Positions 44,606-57,549 of a stretch of 64,000 nucleotides of DNA are shown here, piece by piece. The translations under genes and the position numbers were made by a program. The stretch covers positions 1-64,000 of the forward strand of contig JAKSZP010009571.1 in assembly GCA_022478985.1 (NCBI GenBank). Direction: 5' to 3'. Every line of letters starts with the position of its first letter. Within the stretch, counting starts at the first letter, position 1. The notes below the pieces were generated by a model. The model ran no database searches. It saw only the letters and a program-made list of their open reading frames with translations, and was not told the DNA's origin. Source of the DNA: Massospora cicadina (taxonomy: Eukaryota; Entomophthoromycota; Entomophthoromycetes; Entomophthorales; Entomophthoraceae).

Positions 44606-47600
44606 CCGTTCTCATTAGTAAGATAGTTTGTTACTTTTACCTCTGTAGATGTAAGAAATCAAACCCACCACGCAAATCCTTGGTACCAATCTGGGCATGT
44701 TTATCCCTTATCAGCTTTGGTCCAGGGTATGTTTCAAATTATGGAAGGTATCCAATTTGATGCCCTTAGACTTAGCCACTTACTTCTTATCCCAGCGACT
44801 TACACCAATAATTATGTCATGAACATGACATTTCTATTAAGCTTTTGAGACACCCACCATCAGGAACATCAGCGAGAGAGAAGCTTTAGTGGGCAAGAGG
44901 TAATTTCATGGCGGCATTTTCTGGGGTTGAATTAGGGCTAGCGGCGGTAGGAAAGCAATTGTGGAAGAAATTAGGTACTGCATATGGGCTTGATTGTGGA
45001 CTGGAACCTAGCTTTTGTCCATAGCGTTAAAATCTTTCCATGATACCAGGTATTCAAGTCTTATTTTCATATAAAGGAGGCAACAATCTCCTCCACTTCC
45101 CACTCTGTGCTTCTTAAAACAGATATGACTCTGGCCTCTCAGGGAGGCCTCAAACAGGGACATTTTACTTTTGTGAAACGCGTCAAAGATTTGGAGCTTG
45201 GTGGAAGAACTATATGGTAGGAGGAATGGCCCACCTTTATAACAATGTGATAGGGTTTTACTCTCTTTGGTACCAGTTTCTTGCACAGCTGTCTATATTA
45301 GGATGCTCATGATTCAAGAATCATGAGATTTTCCATCTTATACTTGGGTACTACCCTTCTCTTCCCATCTACTTTCTCCTTGTGAGATTTATTGGCAGAA
45401 TCCAATTTGGTAACCTCTCCTAGTGCAATTCTCAACGAACTTGGAAAGGTCCATTTCAGCTTCCACCTTAGACCCAAAGCGGGTTTCATATTAGATGAGA
45501 GTCAAAAACATAGTTTGCAAAGAAGAAAGAACATGCTAAAAAAGAATGCTGAGCTTTTTTATAAATAAATTGAGACCAAAAAAGGTGTGATGTCCAATTT
45601 AATTAATCATTAGCAGTATAGCAATGTAGGGTTTTATCAAGCTTTGGTTAACATGTTCTTTCTGCCCGTCTGATTTTGGGGTTGAAGGCAGTTGAATGGC
45701 ATAGGCTATCAGAAAAGCCTCGCAAAAAATTTATTTGAAAATTGATGTGAACTGGGGTCCATGAGCAGTTAGGATATTTTTTGGTACACCACGGAAGGAG
45801 ACGACGTGGTATATAAATAGCTTAGCCATCTGAGCCGCCGTTACTGTGGTGTGGCTAGGGATGAAGTGGGTTTAACTTAATGAGATGGTCCACAACCACC
45901 ATGAGGGCATCATATCCTTCTGATAGAGGTAACTTCACAATAAAGTCAACCAAAAGGTAAAACAAAGTCCTTCTGCTTACTTTACTGGTAACAACAAACC
46001 AATAAGGGGCTGACTATTTGTCTTTATCCTGTTGCATACAAGGCACTCTTTTGTATACTGAGCCACCTGTGATAGAACTCTCTTTCAGTTATAAAAATAG
46101 CGGAAAAGCTCCAGAGTTTTTGCCTTTCTTAAGTGCCTCACAGGTACCAATCGCGATTCTTCATGATTATCTCCAGGCGAAGAGGTCAGGATGTAACCCA
46201 TATGTGTCACTGGAACCATAACATATCGTCCTTTACATGGTACCCCTCATAAGATCATACTTTTCAAGTTGCATTTGGCAAGAACCTGGCTTATTCTGAG
46301 ACAATGGTTGGGACAAAACGACTTATCTGAGAATACCATATCTCTCTAGATTATCCATAGAAGAAAGAACAAGGGCGCAGGTGATGGTGGAGGCTAATCA
46401 GATGTAATCTTACCCGGAGGAATCACCAGATGGGTGTTATGAAGAACAATATCTGGGGTCAGGAGCTAAGGTCAGGTTATGACTCAATTAATCAGCTAAA
46501 CCATTCTCCTTGCACTTCATAAACTCATAAGAGAACACAATTTGTGCAAGGGTCTCATACCAGAGGGTTTGATGCTGGGTTAGGACACAAGGAGCGCAGT
46601 AGTACAGCAGAGCCCAATGGTCATTTTGGATCTGTAATGGATGTGAAGAACATATAGATGGTTGCTCCAATAAGTTATCACTTCCACTACTGCCAGTATC
46701 TCTTTGTCATATACAGCTTAGTTTAACTCAGGAAGGGACGTCTTTAGGATAAATATACCACTGGATGTTCAATTATATCAGAGTGGATTTTTAGTAGAGA
46801 GGCAGCAATAGTGAGGTTGTAAGCGTCTCTGGACACCATAAACTTCTTATTTAAATCCACACGGTGAAATACAGACGTGGAAAATAAAGTGCACTTTACA
46901 GCCTGAAATTCATCATCCAGTGCATATGAACACTAAAGAATTTAGCTTTAATGGACTTATTCAGGGTGCGGCAACCCCTGAAAGGTTAGTAGTGAACTTT
47001 AATGAGCTACATATCCTCAAAAAGCTTATCAATTCATTTAATATGGTAGACGTGGTTAGTTGCAAATAGCTTCTCCTTGTCTGTGGTAAAATATGACCCT
47101 TTTTAAACATGGCGTTTCTAAAAAAGTGACTTAACATAATTCTCACTTAATCATCTTTAGCGTCAAGCTTGCTGCTCTTTGGTGTTTAACTATTTGCCAC
47201 AAGTGTATCTCATGTGAAGCATGATCTAGGGAGAAGACCATTATATCATCTATATAGGCCATTAAGAAAACACTAAACATATCGCCTAATCTACATCAAT
47301 ATGGCATTACAAGATAGCATGCGCATTCTTAAGACCATATGGCATGACCTGAAATTGTAAAAATCCATTCTTAATGTGGATTGCACTAAAACAAACTTGC
47401 TTTTTTAATGCGATTTGGTTAAAGGTTTTTAAGAATTGTAGCTTGGTATAGACTTTGGGTTTTCCACATATATACTAAGATTTGAGCCTCCATGGGAATG
47501 TTATGTAGGTCAGGTATGGTGACACTATTCAGGTTAATATAATAAACACAGGTGCTTAAAGTACCTTCCACTTTCAACAGATATAAGTGGTGAGCATAAT

Positions 47601-49100
47601 GGAGAGGTAATCTGGAAGATAAATCAATTTTAAGTTGTTCTATAACCTAAACATATAGAGCTACTTCTTCTCTTAATGTTAAGGGGTATATTGGAGAGAA
47701 AAATGCAAGCCAAGTCTACTGTAAGCTTAACATTGCAATCAAACACAACATGATCAGGTAAAGCATTTTTGGTAGATGTATCAAACATTAAATCTAACCC
47801 CTCCAAAAAAATGAAGAAAAGGAACATCTGATGTGGGCTTGAGCAGAGGCGCGAGAATAAGTTTTTTCACATTGTGACAGTGTGACAAGTTGCTTATGAA
47901 GACATCAGAGGATATGGGGACCACTATATTCCCCCTTTTTTCAAAGCAAGGGTCAGAATATTAGCCAACAAAATGGTTGTTATATTGAATCTTCGCCACC
48001 ACTCTACACACAAAATAACTGAGTACAGAAGCTTTTTGACTGCTAGGAAGTGGTCATCAAATTATAATTACCAATTTGAAACTCAGCAAGACCCTGAAAT
48101 TCCAGTGTGGGATGGCCTGTGAGGCACCATTTCTAAACATATTATGAGATAAGTAGTGTAGCACGTAATAATCTGAAAGTTTTATAAAATCAAGCTCTAG
48201 GAACCTGTGTCCATTATATTTTTACTTTTGATTTTACCCTGTGGGGAGGAGAGAACAGCAAAAAGCACAAATTAAGCAGAATTCTTTTATACAAAGCGAA
48301 AAATCACAAGAATTTTATATGTAGGTCACTTTAGATATGATAAATTCACCTGGATAAATCTTTATCAAAGAAAGAAGTGAATAGTTCACCACTCTTACTA
48401 CAGAAGGAAAAGATACGAAAACTGCTTTAAAATTAAATATCTATCACCATATTATAGTATAAGTTTCTAATAAGCCGCCTGAGTGCAGCAAATCATAGCT
48501 TTGATTAGTCAAGGGTTCTCTGAGGTATATGAGACACAGAAGTTGGTTTGGGGCCAGAATTGTAGACTAATGTACAGTTCATCAATATTAATATAAATCA
48601 CATTTAAAGCCATTTTTTTGGGTGTTAAAGGTAGATTCCTCAATCTGATTGTAGGCTGAACATCATTTGCTATTATCATAACAGAGCGATCCCTTACAAA
48701 GAAGGTTAACTTTGTGCTTCTCAAAGGAACTCTATATCAGTGATTTTATCAGATTTTAAAATAACTGGCGGCATGAGGATATCTTCTTGTACCATAGATA
48801 AATCTGAAAATGAAGGTTTATCAGAACAATCCTCCACCATTTTCAGAGGCAAAGCGTTGATTTTGGGGTTGGTAACTATAGGATCTCCATATGTGAAACA
48901 TATGTGGCTAAATTAAAAGCCCCAACATTGGCTGTGGTGGGGAAATCGCCAAGGAGAGCTGCAATCACATGATTAAATATGTCAGGCGGAGCCAGCCAAA
49001 ACTGAGCGTTCATTTTCTGTATATTAAGAGCCAATTAGGCAAATGATGCTTTAAATCATCTGACAAAGTTAGGTGCTGCAATTTTGGTTTGACCAAACCT
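44606..49100 (-). pseudogene. Decayed minus-strand chromovirus body H1
   Basis: From right to left on the minus strand: gag-like and protease remnants (about 49000-47900), RT (FQVMPYGLKNAHAI about 47350; AYIDDIMVF about 47255), RNase H (AYNLTIAASLLKIH about 46820; QTLWYETLAQIVFSYEFMKCKENGLAD 46568-46488), integrase traces (about 46300-45640) and a chromodomain-like piece (RLEYLVSWKDFNAMDKS, about 45060-45008). Stops and frameshifts are everywhere, but the YIDD is intact. Confidence 0.72.
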
Positions 49101-50178
49101 AAGATAACGACCATAGCAATAACACCCTTGTAGCCCTATAACCCTCGCCACTACCCTTGCACCACTGCCTTTTTTAATATATCAGTTTCATTGATCCTTC
49201 ATCAGATATTCTGCTAGCATTCCTTGACCAGAAAATCTAAGTAATTACAAATTAATTTAAAATTATGATAAATGACTTTATGGCATATTGATCCCTATCT
49301 GTTTGTCAACCATGTGTTCAGTTCCCTAAACCAGTTCTGTTCCCACTAATCAATATATACTCAGCCAATTTATTGTGAGCAACATCAACAACCAAAACCC
49401 TATAAATATACTCAACGTTGAACAGACGACCATTAAGGTCTACTTGAAGTTGGACAGATGACCCGCAGGTCTCATAATCATTGTCCGCAGTCTATTAGCA
49501 GATCAAAAAGAGGAATCACTAGAAGATTCAGGAACAACAGAGAATGCTGACTCACAGGCTACGCCCTAGAGCTCAGGTATAAATTGAAAGGGTTAAGTAT
49601 TGGAAAATGGGACAAATCGCAGAAACGCGAATTTGGTAATGGAAATGATCAGAGGAATTCTGATCTTCCTTTATGTGGACCTATCTGCGCAAGAAGTACA
49701 CAACAAGACTACAGCGTATTTGAAGGACATATATTTAATAAAGACTTAGTTTTCTATCTACCTTTTACATTTATATTTAAGGTACACTGTCTTCATACAG
49801 TTACACCTGTTTTTATTGCAAACACTACCTGTGACAATTTTTCCAAGTTGCAACACAAATTGAACGGTTGACTTTTAGTCCTGATTTCAAAAATAATAGT
49901 AAATATAATGCTAGCATGTCCTGCCTGATGAAGTGCTAAAAATTCATAGAATGATTGGAAAGAAGATGAGTCTGGTTCCAATGCTTCCATTAAATGGTTT
50001 AAAAGTCTTATTTTAACTTCCAGAGCTTTGGATGTGATCTGATTTCTATAAATACCAAATCAGCTGAAAAGAAGGAAAGTCATTACAAAAAGTCATTGCT
50101 GTGAGGAGGTAGTTGAGGGGTAGCCATAAGAGCGCCAATAGAAGCATTAGAAAAATAAAGCTAAGGCCAACTTTATTT
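49101..50178. other. Unclassified AT-rich DNA left of the LINE
   Basis: No gene recognised. A TATAAATA sequence at about 49397 and TTGAAAGGGTTAAG at about 49584 (also seen at about 2617) hint at an LTR remnant. It ends with the left copy of the LINE target-site duplication (50159-50178). Confidence 0.4.
50159..50178. repeat. LINE target-site duplication, left copy (20 bp)
   Basis: AGCTAAGGCCAACTTTATTT matches 55405-55424 (AGCTAAGGCCAACTTAATTT) with one mismatch. Confidence 0.88.
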
Positions 50179-50455
50179 AACCAAGGTAAGCTGACCAGGG
50201 GACAGACATTACCGAATATATGTGAAACTAAGAGAATAACTAAGAAATATAAAAATTGGGCACCCCAGGGTACTCAAGTTACCTTTGTTGCCAGCGGGAC
50301 TGCTAGGTATGGGGGGGGTTGGTGCACTACTCTGAGGGAGTTTCCCCTGCTATAAAGCAGGTGTGAAGGAAAGGGTCTGTGTGGAGGAACCAGAGTGGGA
50401 ACCATGATTCTATGAGCGCTTTTTGTCTTGGTCTCATATATCCCTAGAGCCAGGC

Positions 50456-51556
50456 TTAGAAGTGCTCTAGTAAGTGGACATGGATTCTGTTAATAATCCC
50501 ATGAATGGTTGGGACCGTTCCCTTGAACGCATCTAATGCAATCGTATGTATTGTCCACATTGCAATGGGTATTATTAGGGAGCGGAGTGTAGATGGGATT
50601 GGTGACTCAATCTGGAGCGCGAAGATACTCTTTGATATCAAGAATTTCTGTTCGTTTTGAATCTTGAGCAGGCGTGCGACTTCCTGCCATATAGCTTTGG
50701 TTAGGGGGCATGTTTCTAGGCGGTGATGTAGGGATCCCTCCCCTCCACATACTGCACATGTTTTGTGGAGGGAGTTGGAGCGGTCTGCCATCCTATAGGT
50801 CCTTCTCAAACAGCGCCAGGCGTTTGCTCTTATCCTTGGTTGTAGGAGTGGGTGGTGTGTCATTTTCCACATTGCTTTGTGTGTGGTTAAATCATAGGGA
50901 ATGTCCAGCATATCTAGGTATTCTATCCTAGCTATGCTTGGGGTTGTTATGAGCATATCCCTCTGGGGGTGGTTTTCTGGGTTTCTTAATTTGAATTGGG
51001 GGCTGGGTCGTCCCCTTCCCTGTATAGTACCCATGTTCTCTATGGTCCATCCCATATGGTGGATAGTTCGGAGGATATGTTTGAAATGAGGGGAGGTTCC
51101 ATGTGGACCCGTTGCAGTAGGGTGCTTGGCAAGGTATAAAAGTAGTCTGGGTGGACTATGTGGGTTGGTTAATATGAGCGCCTGTGCAAAGTTAGTCCTT
51201 GCTGCTCTGGACCAATGTTGATGCGGGAGGTCTGGAGCAAGGATTTCCTTTATCCAGGTACCTAGGATGTGATTGGCATGGCTCTCAAAATCTATTAGTC
51301 CCATGCCTCCGCTTGAGCGTGGGCCAAATAGTGTTTCCATCCGTATAGGAGGGTGAGAGCCAGGCCACAGCCAGCCCTGGATAAGCGCGCGAATTGAGGT
51401 TATAAAGGTAGGTGAGAAGGCTATCGCATGGGCCTGATACCACAGTATTGGGAGGATGAGCGAGTTAGCAACTGTAACTCGTCCTGTTAGTCCTGGGGTT
51501 CTTCCCTTGAGGGAGGCGACGCGTTTGGATACCCGTTGTAACAGGTTACTTTCCAT
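50456..51556 (-). pseudogene. LINE ORF2 C-terminal region with zinc knuckle
   Basis: It follows RT after one TGA (about 51602). It contains the conserved RT-thumb continuation (LKGRTPGLTGRVTVANSLILP, MGLIDFESH) and near the end CAVCGGEGSLHHRLETC (C-x2-C-x7-H-x4-C), the LINE C-terminal zinc motif used for RNA/DNA binding. About 366 codons are open. Confidence 0.9.
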
Positions 51557-51601
51557 TGTCTCATTAGCATATCCCCCTGATTCTAGCCAGATTCCAAGGT
51601 G

Positions 51602-52715
51602 TCAGACAGGAGTGGTGGTGGGAGGTGTTGCATAGGGTAATATAATTGGGTTTTTTCTTTGAGTGTTGGTGTGAGGTTCTGATGTTGTGGCCCAATTGTT
51701 TGTGTATTTGCCTAAGAGGATGATTTCTGTCTTCCTTTTGTTGAGTGATGCATTGCTCACCTTGGAGTATTCCTCTAGAGTGTGTTCCAGCTGTCGGGCA
51801 TCTTCATTGTTTGCTATACCTGCTACGCAGTCATCTACAAATACCAGTACCTTGACTGTTGGTTTTCCTTGTGCGGTTATCCCCATGAGACGTGAGTCAG
51901 TTACTCGGAGGAGCGGGTCAAAGCTGAAATTGTATAGCAGCGGGCTGAGGGGATCCCCTTGTTTGAGCCCTCTGTGTGGTTTAATCTTATTTGTTAGGAA
52001 TCCAGGGCCGCATTCATCCATGGTTGCGGATTCTGTTAGGAGCATCGCCCATTTTATGAATCTTGGTGGGAGTTTGAAGGCATGTAGACATTCTTTTAGG
52101 TATGGCCAGCTAACATGAACATACGCCTTTTCCTGATCCAAGAAGACCAGGGCACCAGTTGCTTTAAATTGGCAAATATTTGCAACAGGGTGAATGTTGT
52201 TCCATAATGAACGCCCTGGTATAAACCCAAACTGGTTGGGTGATAGGACGTCAGATACAATTGCGCCTAATCTAGCTGCTAGAATTTTTGTTAGAATTTT
52301 TGTGTCAGTGTTGGAGAGTGCAATTGGGCGCCAGTTGGCCAGGTCCAACTTGTCACCCTTTTTATACAAGGTTATAACGTAGGATTCATGGCCTCCTGGT
52401 AATAGGCGTGTTTTTCAATAAGCTCTGGTTCATAGACGCCAATAGGAGGGGGGCGATTTGTTGAAAATATTTTTTGTAAAATTTGTAGGGTATCCCATCA
52501 GACCCTGGGCATTTCCTACGTGGTGCACCGCGAATTGTTTCCCAAAGCTCCTCCTGTGTGATAAGGGATAGTATATTGTAATTTGGTGGTGTACTTTGTA
52601 TCTTGGCAGTTTGAATAAATTCTTTAATTTTTTGTGGATCTGTTGGCATATCGTGATATAATTCAGTGTAATAGCGGTGTACTTCCGCCTTGACCTCCTC
52701 AGGGTCAGTTGCCAC
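51602..52715 (-). pseudogene. LINE ORF2 reverse transcriptase
   Basis: Canonical LINE RT motifs: DGIPYKFYKKYF, LANWRPIALSNTDTKILTK, FGFIPGRS, LVFLDQEKAYVHVSW, GLKQGDPLSPLLYNF and the catalytic FVDD (about 51840-51829). The two frames 52715-52386 and 52369-51602 are offset by a one-base difference in an A run near 52415. The catalytic aspartates are intact. Confidence 0.93.
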
Positions 52716-53113
52716 AGTGCCGTTGGTCTTGCGGACCTGTGTGCATGTGGGCTGGTTTCCATGGGAGTGGAATTGGCGGAAAAAGTATGTTGAACAGTTT
52801 CGCCTTCCTTTATGAACTTACCTTTGTTCAATACTTTGATTCTGTGTTGGTGTTCAAAGATGAGATTGTTAAGTCGGGCTGAAATTTCTGCCCATTTGCA
52901 TCCCCAATTAGGGCTATAGCCAGATCTCGGAGTATTTATTTCCAGGTGGTCTAGTTCTGCCAAGGTACGCTTGATTGTGGCTGTGTCCGCGGTGTACTTG
53001 CGTGATGAATATGTCAGGTTTTGTTGATTAAATCTTTTTGAAATTTTCCCATGTTCTGATGGGATCTGAAGTGAATGGGGATGTGAATTCTGGGTTTGTA
53101 GCCTTGTTTTCAA
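52430..53113 (-). pseudogene. LINE ORF2 linker between endonuclease and RT
   Basis: A mostly open frame rich in basic and helical residues (LAELDHLEINTPRSG, LIFEHQHRIKVLNKGKFIK), as usual between the AP endonuclease and RT domains of LINEs. It changes frame where the RT frame takes over. Confidence 0.7.
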
Positions 53114-53197
53114 CCCAGTCAGATATCTCAGGCAATCTTATATTTTCTGGGTGAAGCTTTCTCCAAGGCGACACCTGTGTGTGGAATTGGGTTGGTG

Positions 53198-53881
53198 CTA
53201 ACTGCACCATAAATAATCAGTGGTCAGAAAAATTGATCTTTTTGTTGTAAATTTAGAGATTCTTGAGTGGTGGGATTGTGGGATGAGGATGTGGTCAATA
53301 TGACTCATTGATATGAGCAGTCCCTCACGTATGTTGGGTCTTGTCATATGGGGAAGGATTGGTGAATTGGGAGGAAGAGTATCCTGTAAGCCAAGAGATG
53401 CCTTCATTGTGCGATATTCAATGTGTTCAGGTGGGTATCCCCTGGGATTAGGCCATCGATCTATTTTGGGGTTATCCCAGCAGTTGAAATCGCTTAACAT
53501 GATGATATCTGGTGGGAGGGTGAGGGTAGAAATTTTTTCAAATTTTTTTCTCTTGGTTGCAGTGCACGGTGCGTAGATACATGCTAACGAAATTATTTCA
53601 TCTTGGCATGTGATTGTTGCTACCAGGACTCAACCATGCAAATGTGATGATGAATTTGTAATTTTAAACTTTTTGTTGTTTTGGACTATCACCCCACAGT
53701 GAGACGTCCATACTGATTGTGATGGTGCGACCCTGGTTGACCAGGATTCTTCTTCCCCTTGTAGGCAGTGGGTTTCTTGGATGGCCAAGATGTCTACAAG
53801 AGGTTTTCGCAGGAATGCCAGCTTTTTGGCTTGGGACGTATGAGCCCTGGCTCCTGCGATATTTAACATCCCTATTGACAC
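53198..53881 (-). pseudogene. LINE ORF2 AP endonuclease domain
   Basis: It starts MSIGMLNIAGARAHTSQAK and has VDILAIQETHC (catalytic Glu), CGVIVQNNKKF, MLSDFNCWDNP and SHIDHILI. The terminal S-D-H is present in a frame adjacent to the main one, after a T run near 53230. The domain nicks target DNA to start target-primed reverse transcription. It is broken near 53630 and 53230. Confidence 0.88.
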
Positions 53882-53899
53882 TGAGGTGCCCGTGGCGCC

Positions 53900-55346
53900 T
53901 CAGGAGCAGTTGGGAGGACCCTCTGGTCCTATCCCACCATGGCTCATTTTGGCCATGCTCCGCGTCTGTACTCCAACTCTTTCACTGCCATTGTTGGTTC
54001 CCTTGATCTGACCCAATGATTCAAGGGAATTGCGGTTTTTTGCATTTGCATCAACTTTTCCTGCACAGGTCTCATGTTGATTTGATGCGGGTTGTTGATT
54101 GGATTTTATATTTTTGAGGTTCAACTTTGTTGCATTGTGCACCGCATTTTCACCCAAATTGCAGTTGCATTGTTCCTCAGTATGTGCATGACTGATGACG
54201 CTTTGTGGCTCAGTCTGATTACTGTGAAAATTTTCAACCTGGGCATATTGTTCTGATTGGTTGGTTCGGTGAATATCTGAAATATCCTCCTGAATTTGTC
54301 CGTGGTTAGTGGCGGATTCGCGTGTGCCGCCGCTTCAGCCGCTGCTCTCTTGCGGGATTTTTGTGCTGCTTTACGCTTTTTACTTGTAACTGGGTCCACG
54401 ATGGAGTATAGTCCATCTTCACCCCAGCGGAATGGGTGGTGGCCATCAGTCATTTTGGCAAAGTTTTCATTATCTTCGTCCATAGCTTCTTCACAAAAAT
54501 CATTTTCCATTAAGCCCTCTTTTACAGGGCATGCATGTTCCTTGTGGCCCAGTGAGCCACAGTGGTTGCAAATGGGTGGTGCGCGTTCTGGTGTAACTTG
54601 GAATGCAGCTGACTGGCCCCCATCTGCAAAGTGAAATTCTGCTGCGCGGGAATTCTGGATAAATCCTCTTCCACTTCTGGGAAGGGGTTGATTACAGCGA
54701 TAGCTTTGCCCGTGCACAGGTCAGGCATTAAGTGAAATCGCTGTAATTCAAGTTGTTGGATTTCTCTGTAAGCCACAAGACCTTTGCGGAGCTCCTCCTC
54801 AAGTTACCTTACAAGGAAGGTTGGTGGGGAGTGAGTCAAAGGATATGAACAAAGTTTTTGCTTTGTTCCATCTGGTGCGCGCGGTGCACAAAATTTTTTT
54901 GCCCTCAGAGAGGGCAATTTCCACACAGATTTTTGCTGCAGCATCGGCTTAATCAGCTGTTTCAAAACCAATATTGATCCAGCTGCATCCCATGTTGTTG
55001 GTGGCTACATACACCGCGTGAGGAAATGTGAGGGCTGTGCCTCACATGTTTTCTCCCACAGGGTTGGTGACTCATCCCCAAGGAAGAGTCTGATCCCGTG
55101 TTCCACCTTTGACAAAGGTTGGTTGAATTGAATGTACATGTATTGCGCATGCTTTACAGTAAATACCATAAACCCAGATGGTGTCTGAGTTTGCGATTTC
55201 TTTGCAGATTGGGTTCCTGGTCCCCCTCCAGGGCGTTTCTTGCCCTTAGTTGCACCGTTAAGCGCACCGCTTGCCGCAACGCTCACCCATGTTGTATTAT
55301 TTTTTATTATTAAAGTCGCCCATCTTTCCTGTGTGTGATTATCCAA
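53900..55346 (-). pseudogene. LINE ORF1 with CCHC zinc knuckle
   Basis: Pieces in several frames: a basic, Gly-rich start (GKKRPGGGPGTQSAKK), a middle part ending with ICNHCGSLGHKEHAC (C-x2-C-x4-H-x4-C, about 54570-54530), an acidic stretch, a basic cluster (SKKRKAAQKSRKRAAAEAAA) and a short C-terminal part (to 53900). It is the RNA-binding partner of ORF2 by position. The first frame lacks an obvious ATG (TTG at 55346), so the start is uncertain. Confidence 0.82.
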
Positions 55347-55404
55347 ATTTGCTGTTTAAATCAAATCGTAGTAACTAAAGTGATTGTTATGAGAAAGAAA
55401 AGCG

Positions 55405-55424
55405 AGCTAAGGCCAACTTAATTT
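55405..55424. repeat. LINE target-site duplication, right copy
   Basis: The partner of 50159-50178, directly outside the LINE 5' end. Confidence 0.88.
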
Positions 55425-56552
55425 CAGAAAAATTTCTATAGCTAGTCTCATTATACTTAAAGAAGGGTTGTAAAGGGTCTGAAATGGACAATGTTGAAGT
55501 GGTTGACTGGATTTAAAAATATTGGTGATGAAGGACTATAAAGTACATTAATTAAATATTTAAGGATTGGGATTTACAGCCTAGAAGTTCCACTTACTAA
55601 TATTTGACTAGGTGACATGGGCTTAGGGGCTTTGTTTTTTTAGTACTAGGGCTTAGGGGCTTTGTTGATCAAGTTGGACTTAATAAAAGTTGACTTAATG
55701 ACCCATATCATGGGCTTTGTTATTCTATGTTAAAAATTAGGTTTTAATAAGAAAATTTTTTGATTGAATTGATTACCAATTAGTGGTATAAACTGCCTTA
55801 GTATGTGCTACCGTTGCTCAAGAGGAGCAACGGTCTAGATATTTTCAGACGCGCCATAGGAAACGCTGACTTAAATATTATCAGCAAGACACTGATAACA
55901 AGGCTGAGATGAGCTAACGCAGAGCCTAATGATTCAAAGACCCTCTGAAGTCTTCATTGTAATCTTCTGGTTAAGTGGCAATGTGAGGCGAGGTGTCATG
56001 GGTAAGGTGTGGTTAACATTGAACCCTATAAATTCTCCCCAATTTTAGACAAATAAAAATGGGTTGATAGTCCAATAATCTTTTGATAGTTTGATACATG
56101 GGATTTTGTTTTTAATACTTTCCATTTTATTAAGTTGAGTAATTACTTGGGATCAAGAAGATAAGGGCAGTGAGCTGTTGTACAAATAAACGACAGGAGA
56201 TTAAAGCCTTGAAGTGTTATTCATGAAATATTTATATCTTAATTACTATCACCATCTGGTCTATTGTATCCATACAATAGGCGATTAAAACTCCATTATA
56301 TCTAAGAAGAAAAACCAGACCATTTTAAGTAAGCCAAAACTCCAACATACAGTACATGCAGGAAGGGTAGAGACACACTTGTTGGCTGAGGGCAGAAAAA
56401 TGCCGTGATAAAAGCAAATATAAGCAAAAAGAAGGCGGTGAGTAGCATAGCAACTTTGATAGATGACAAACTTCCCGTTCATGCACAAGGAGAGTCATAT
56501 ACAAAAACATATTATGCAAGTATAGTAAAAGAGATAGTCATACAATTTAAGG
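55425..56552. other. AT-rich DNA right of the LINE, with a tiny insertion
   Basis: No gene recognised. It contains the second T(n)AGTACTA micro-insertion (55619-55666), a self-complementary patch at about 55810-55832 (CCGTTGCTC-AAGA-GGAGCAACGG) and an LTR-like CCCTATAAATTC at about 56022. Confidence 0.45.
55619..55666 (+). mobile_element. Tiny insertion: TTTTTAGTACTA with 18-bp TSD
   Basis: GGGCTTAGGGGCTTTGTT occurs at 55619-55636 and again at 55649-55666, with 12 bp between. The core T(n)AGTACTA is shared with 26985-27037. The target sequences differ, so these are independent events. Confidence 0.6.
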
Positions 56553-57450
56553 TGAGTGGTTGTAACTCCCTTCATTCATATAGAGATTATGGAAGATCCA
56601 TACCCAATTCAACAGGAAATTTGCTACTAAATCTAAAAAACAAGGCACCTCAGATATGCCCATTTCTAGATGGCCAAGATAAAGTATATAATAATCTTTA
56701 AAACTCCAGGTAGCTTATAAAAATGAATACTTGGTTAGACTTCAAGATAGATCATGATCAACTGATTATTAAGGTCTAGACCTTATGGAGCTTTAATTCA
56801 AAGTGGTATAAAAACAACCAATGATGGCATCAGATAAGCATTAATTTTCAAGAGTATAAAATAACCTTTTCTGTTGGATACCTCATTAAGGAGATCCACA
56901 GTTATACCAACTAAAAATTTATCAGGCAAAAATTTAATAGTTTTATTACAAAATGAGGGCGACTAACAGATAAGTTGGTCTAAAAAATCCAACTTTTAAG
57001 GAAATCAAGGATGAGTCATGGTTATTTTGTTTTGTAGCTAACCCACATTAAGACAAATAAAACAAGACTACTATTAATGTTAGGACATTAGCTCAAGTAC
57101 TTACAGACTTGAGCTCAAGGCTGAAGGCTTATATACACTTCTAGTAAATGATAATTTGAATGTGACAAAGTTTTCAAATTGGAAATTGGGCGCAACAACC
57201 CATTATTGTTAATAAGTTAGTTCATGGTTTTTAATTCCACAGATGTACCAAATTTGAACCAATAAAAAAACTCCTTGGTACCAGACTAGGCATGTTGGCT
57301 CTTACCCAGCATTAGTTCAAGATATACTTTAAATCATGCAAGGTAGCCAACTTGAAGCCTTTAGACTTAGCCACTTCCTTCATATCCCTGAGGTTTACAC
57401 CAGTAACTATGTATGAGAAACGACAAGAATCTTGTATGGAAACACCTGTA
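56553..57450 (-). repeat. Family H LTR and adjoining pol end, second copy (H2)
   Basis: It aligns with 43957 to about 44850 in the same orientation, including the sequence beyond the LTR end (about 57198), so it is an LTR plus a few hundred bp of internal sequence. It is cut off at about 57450-57540, where + strand family E pol sequence begins. Confidence 0.6.
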
Positions 57451-57549
57451 TAAGGCAATATAAGATTGCAAAAATAGCAAATTAAAAGGGCCATCCATTA
57501 CATAAACTTAAACTTTTGTCCCTCATTATATTGGATACCCGCCATCAAA

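Larger units (their letters stand above)
50179..55404 (-). mobile_element. Full-length LINE (non-LTR retrotransposon), 5.2 kb
   Basis: Bounded by a 20-bp TSD. On the minus strand it has a short 5' UTR, ORF1 with a CCHC knuckle, ORF2 with AP endonuclease, RT and a C-terminal zinc knuckle, and a 3' UTR of about 280 bp. The domain order fits the Tad1/L1-like group common in fungi. No poly(A) tail is seen at the 3' junction (coding-strand end ...CTTACCTTGGTT). Frames are broken at a few places, mostly single-base differences in homopolymers and one CGA-to-TGA-like stop. Confidence 0.92.

Noticed and set aside
51687..52118. + strand frame of 143 codons opposite the LINE RT
   Set aside because: Antisense to a well-recognised RT domain with catalytic motifs on the minus strand.
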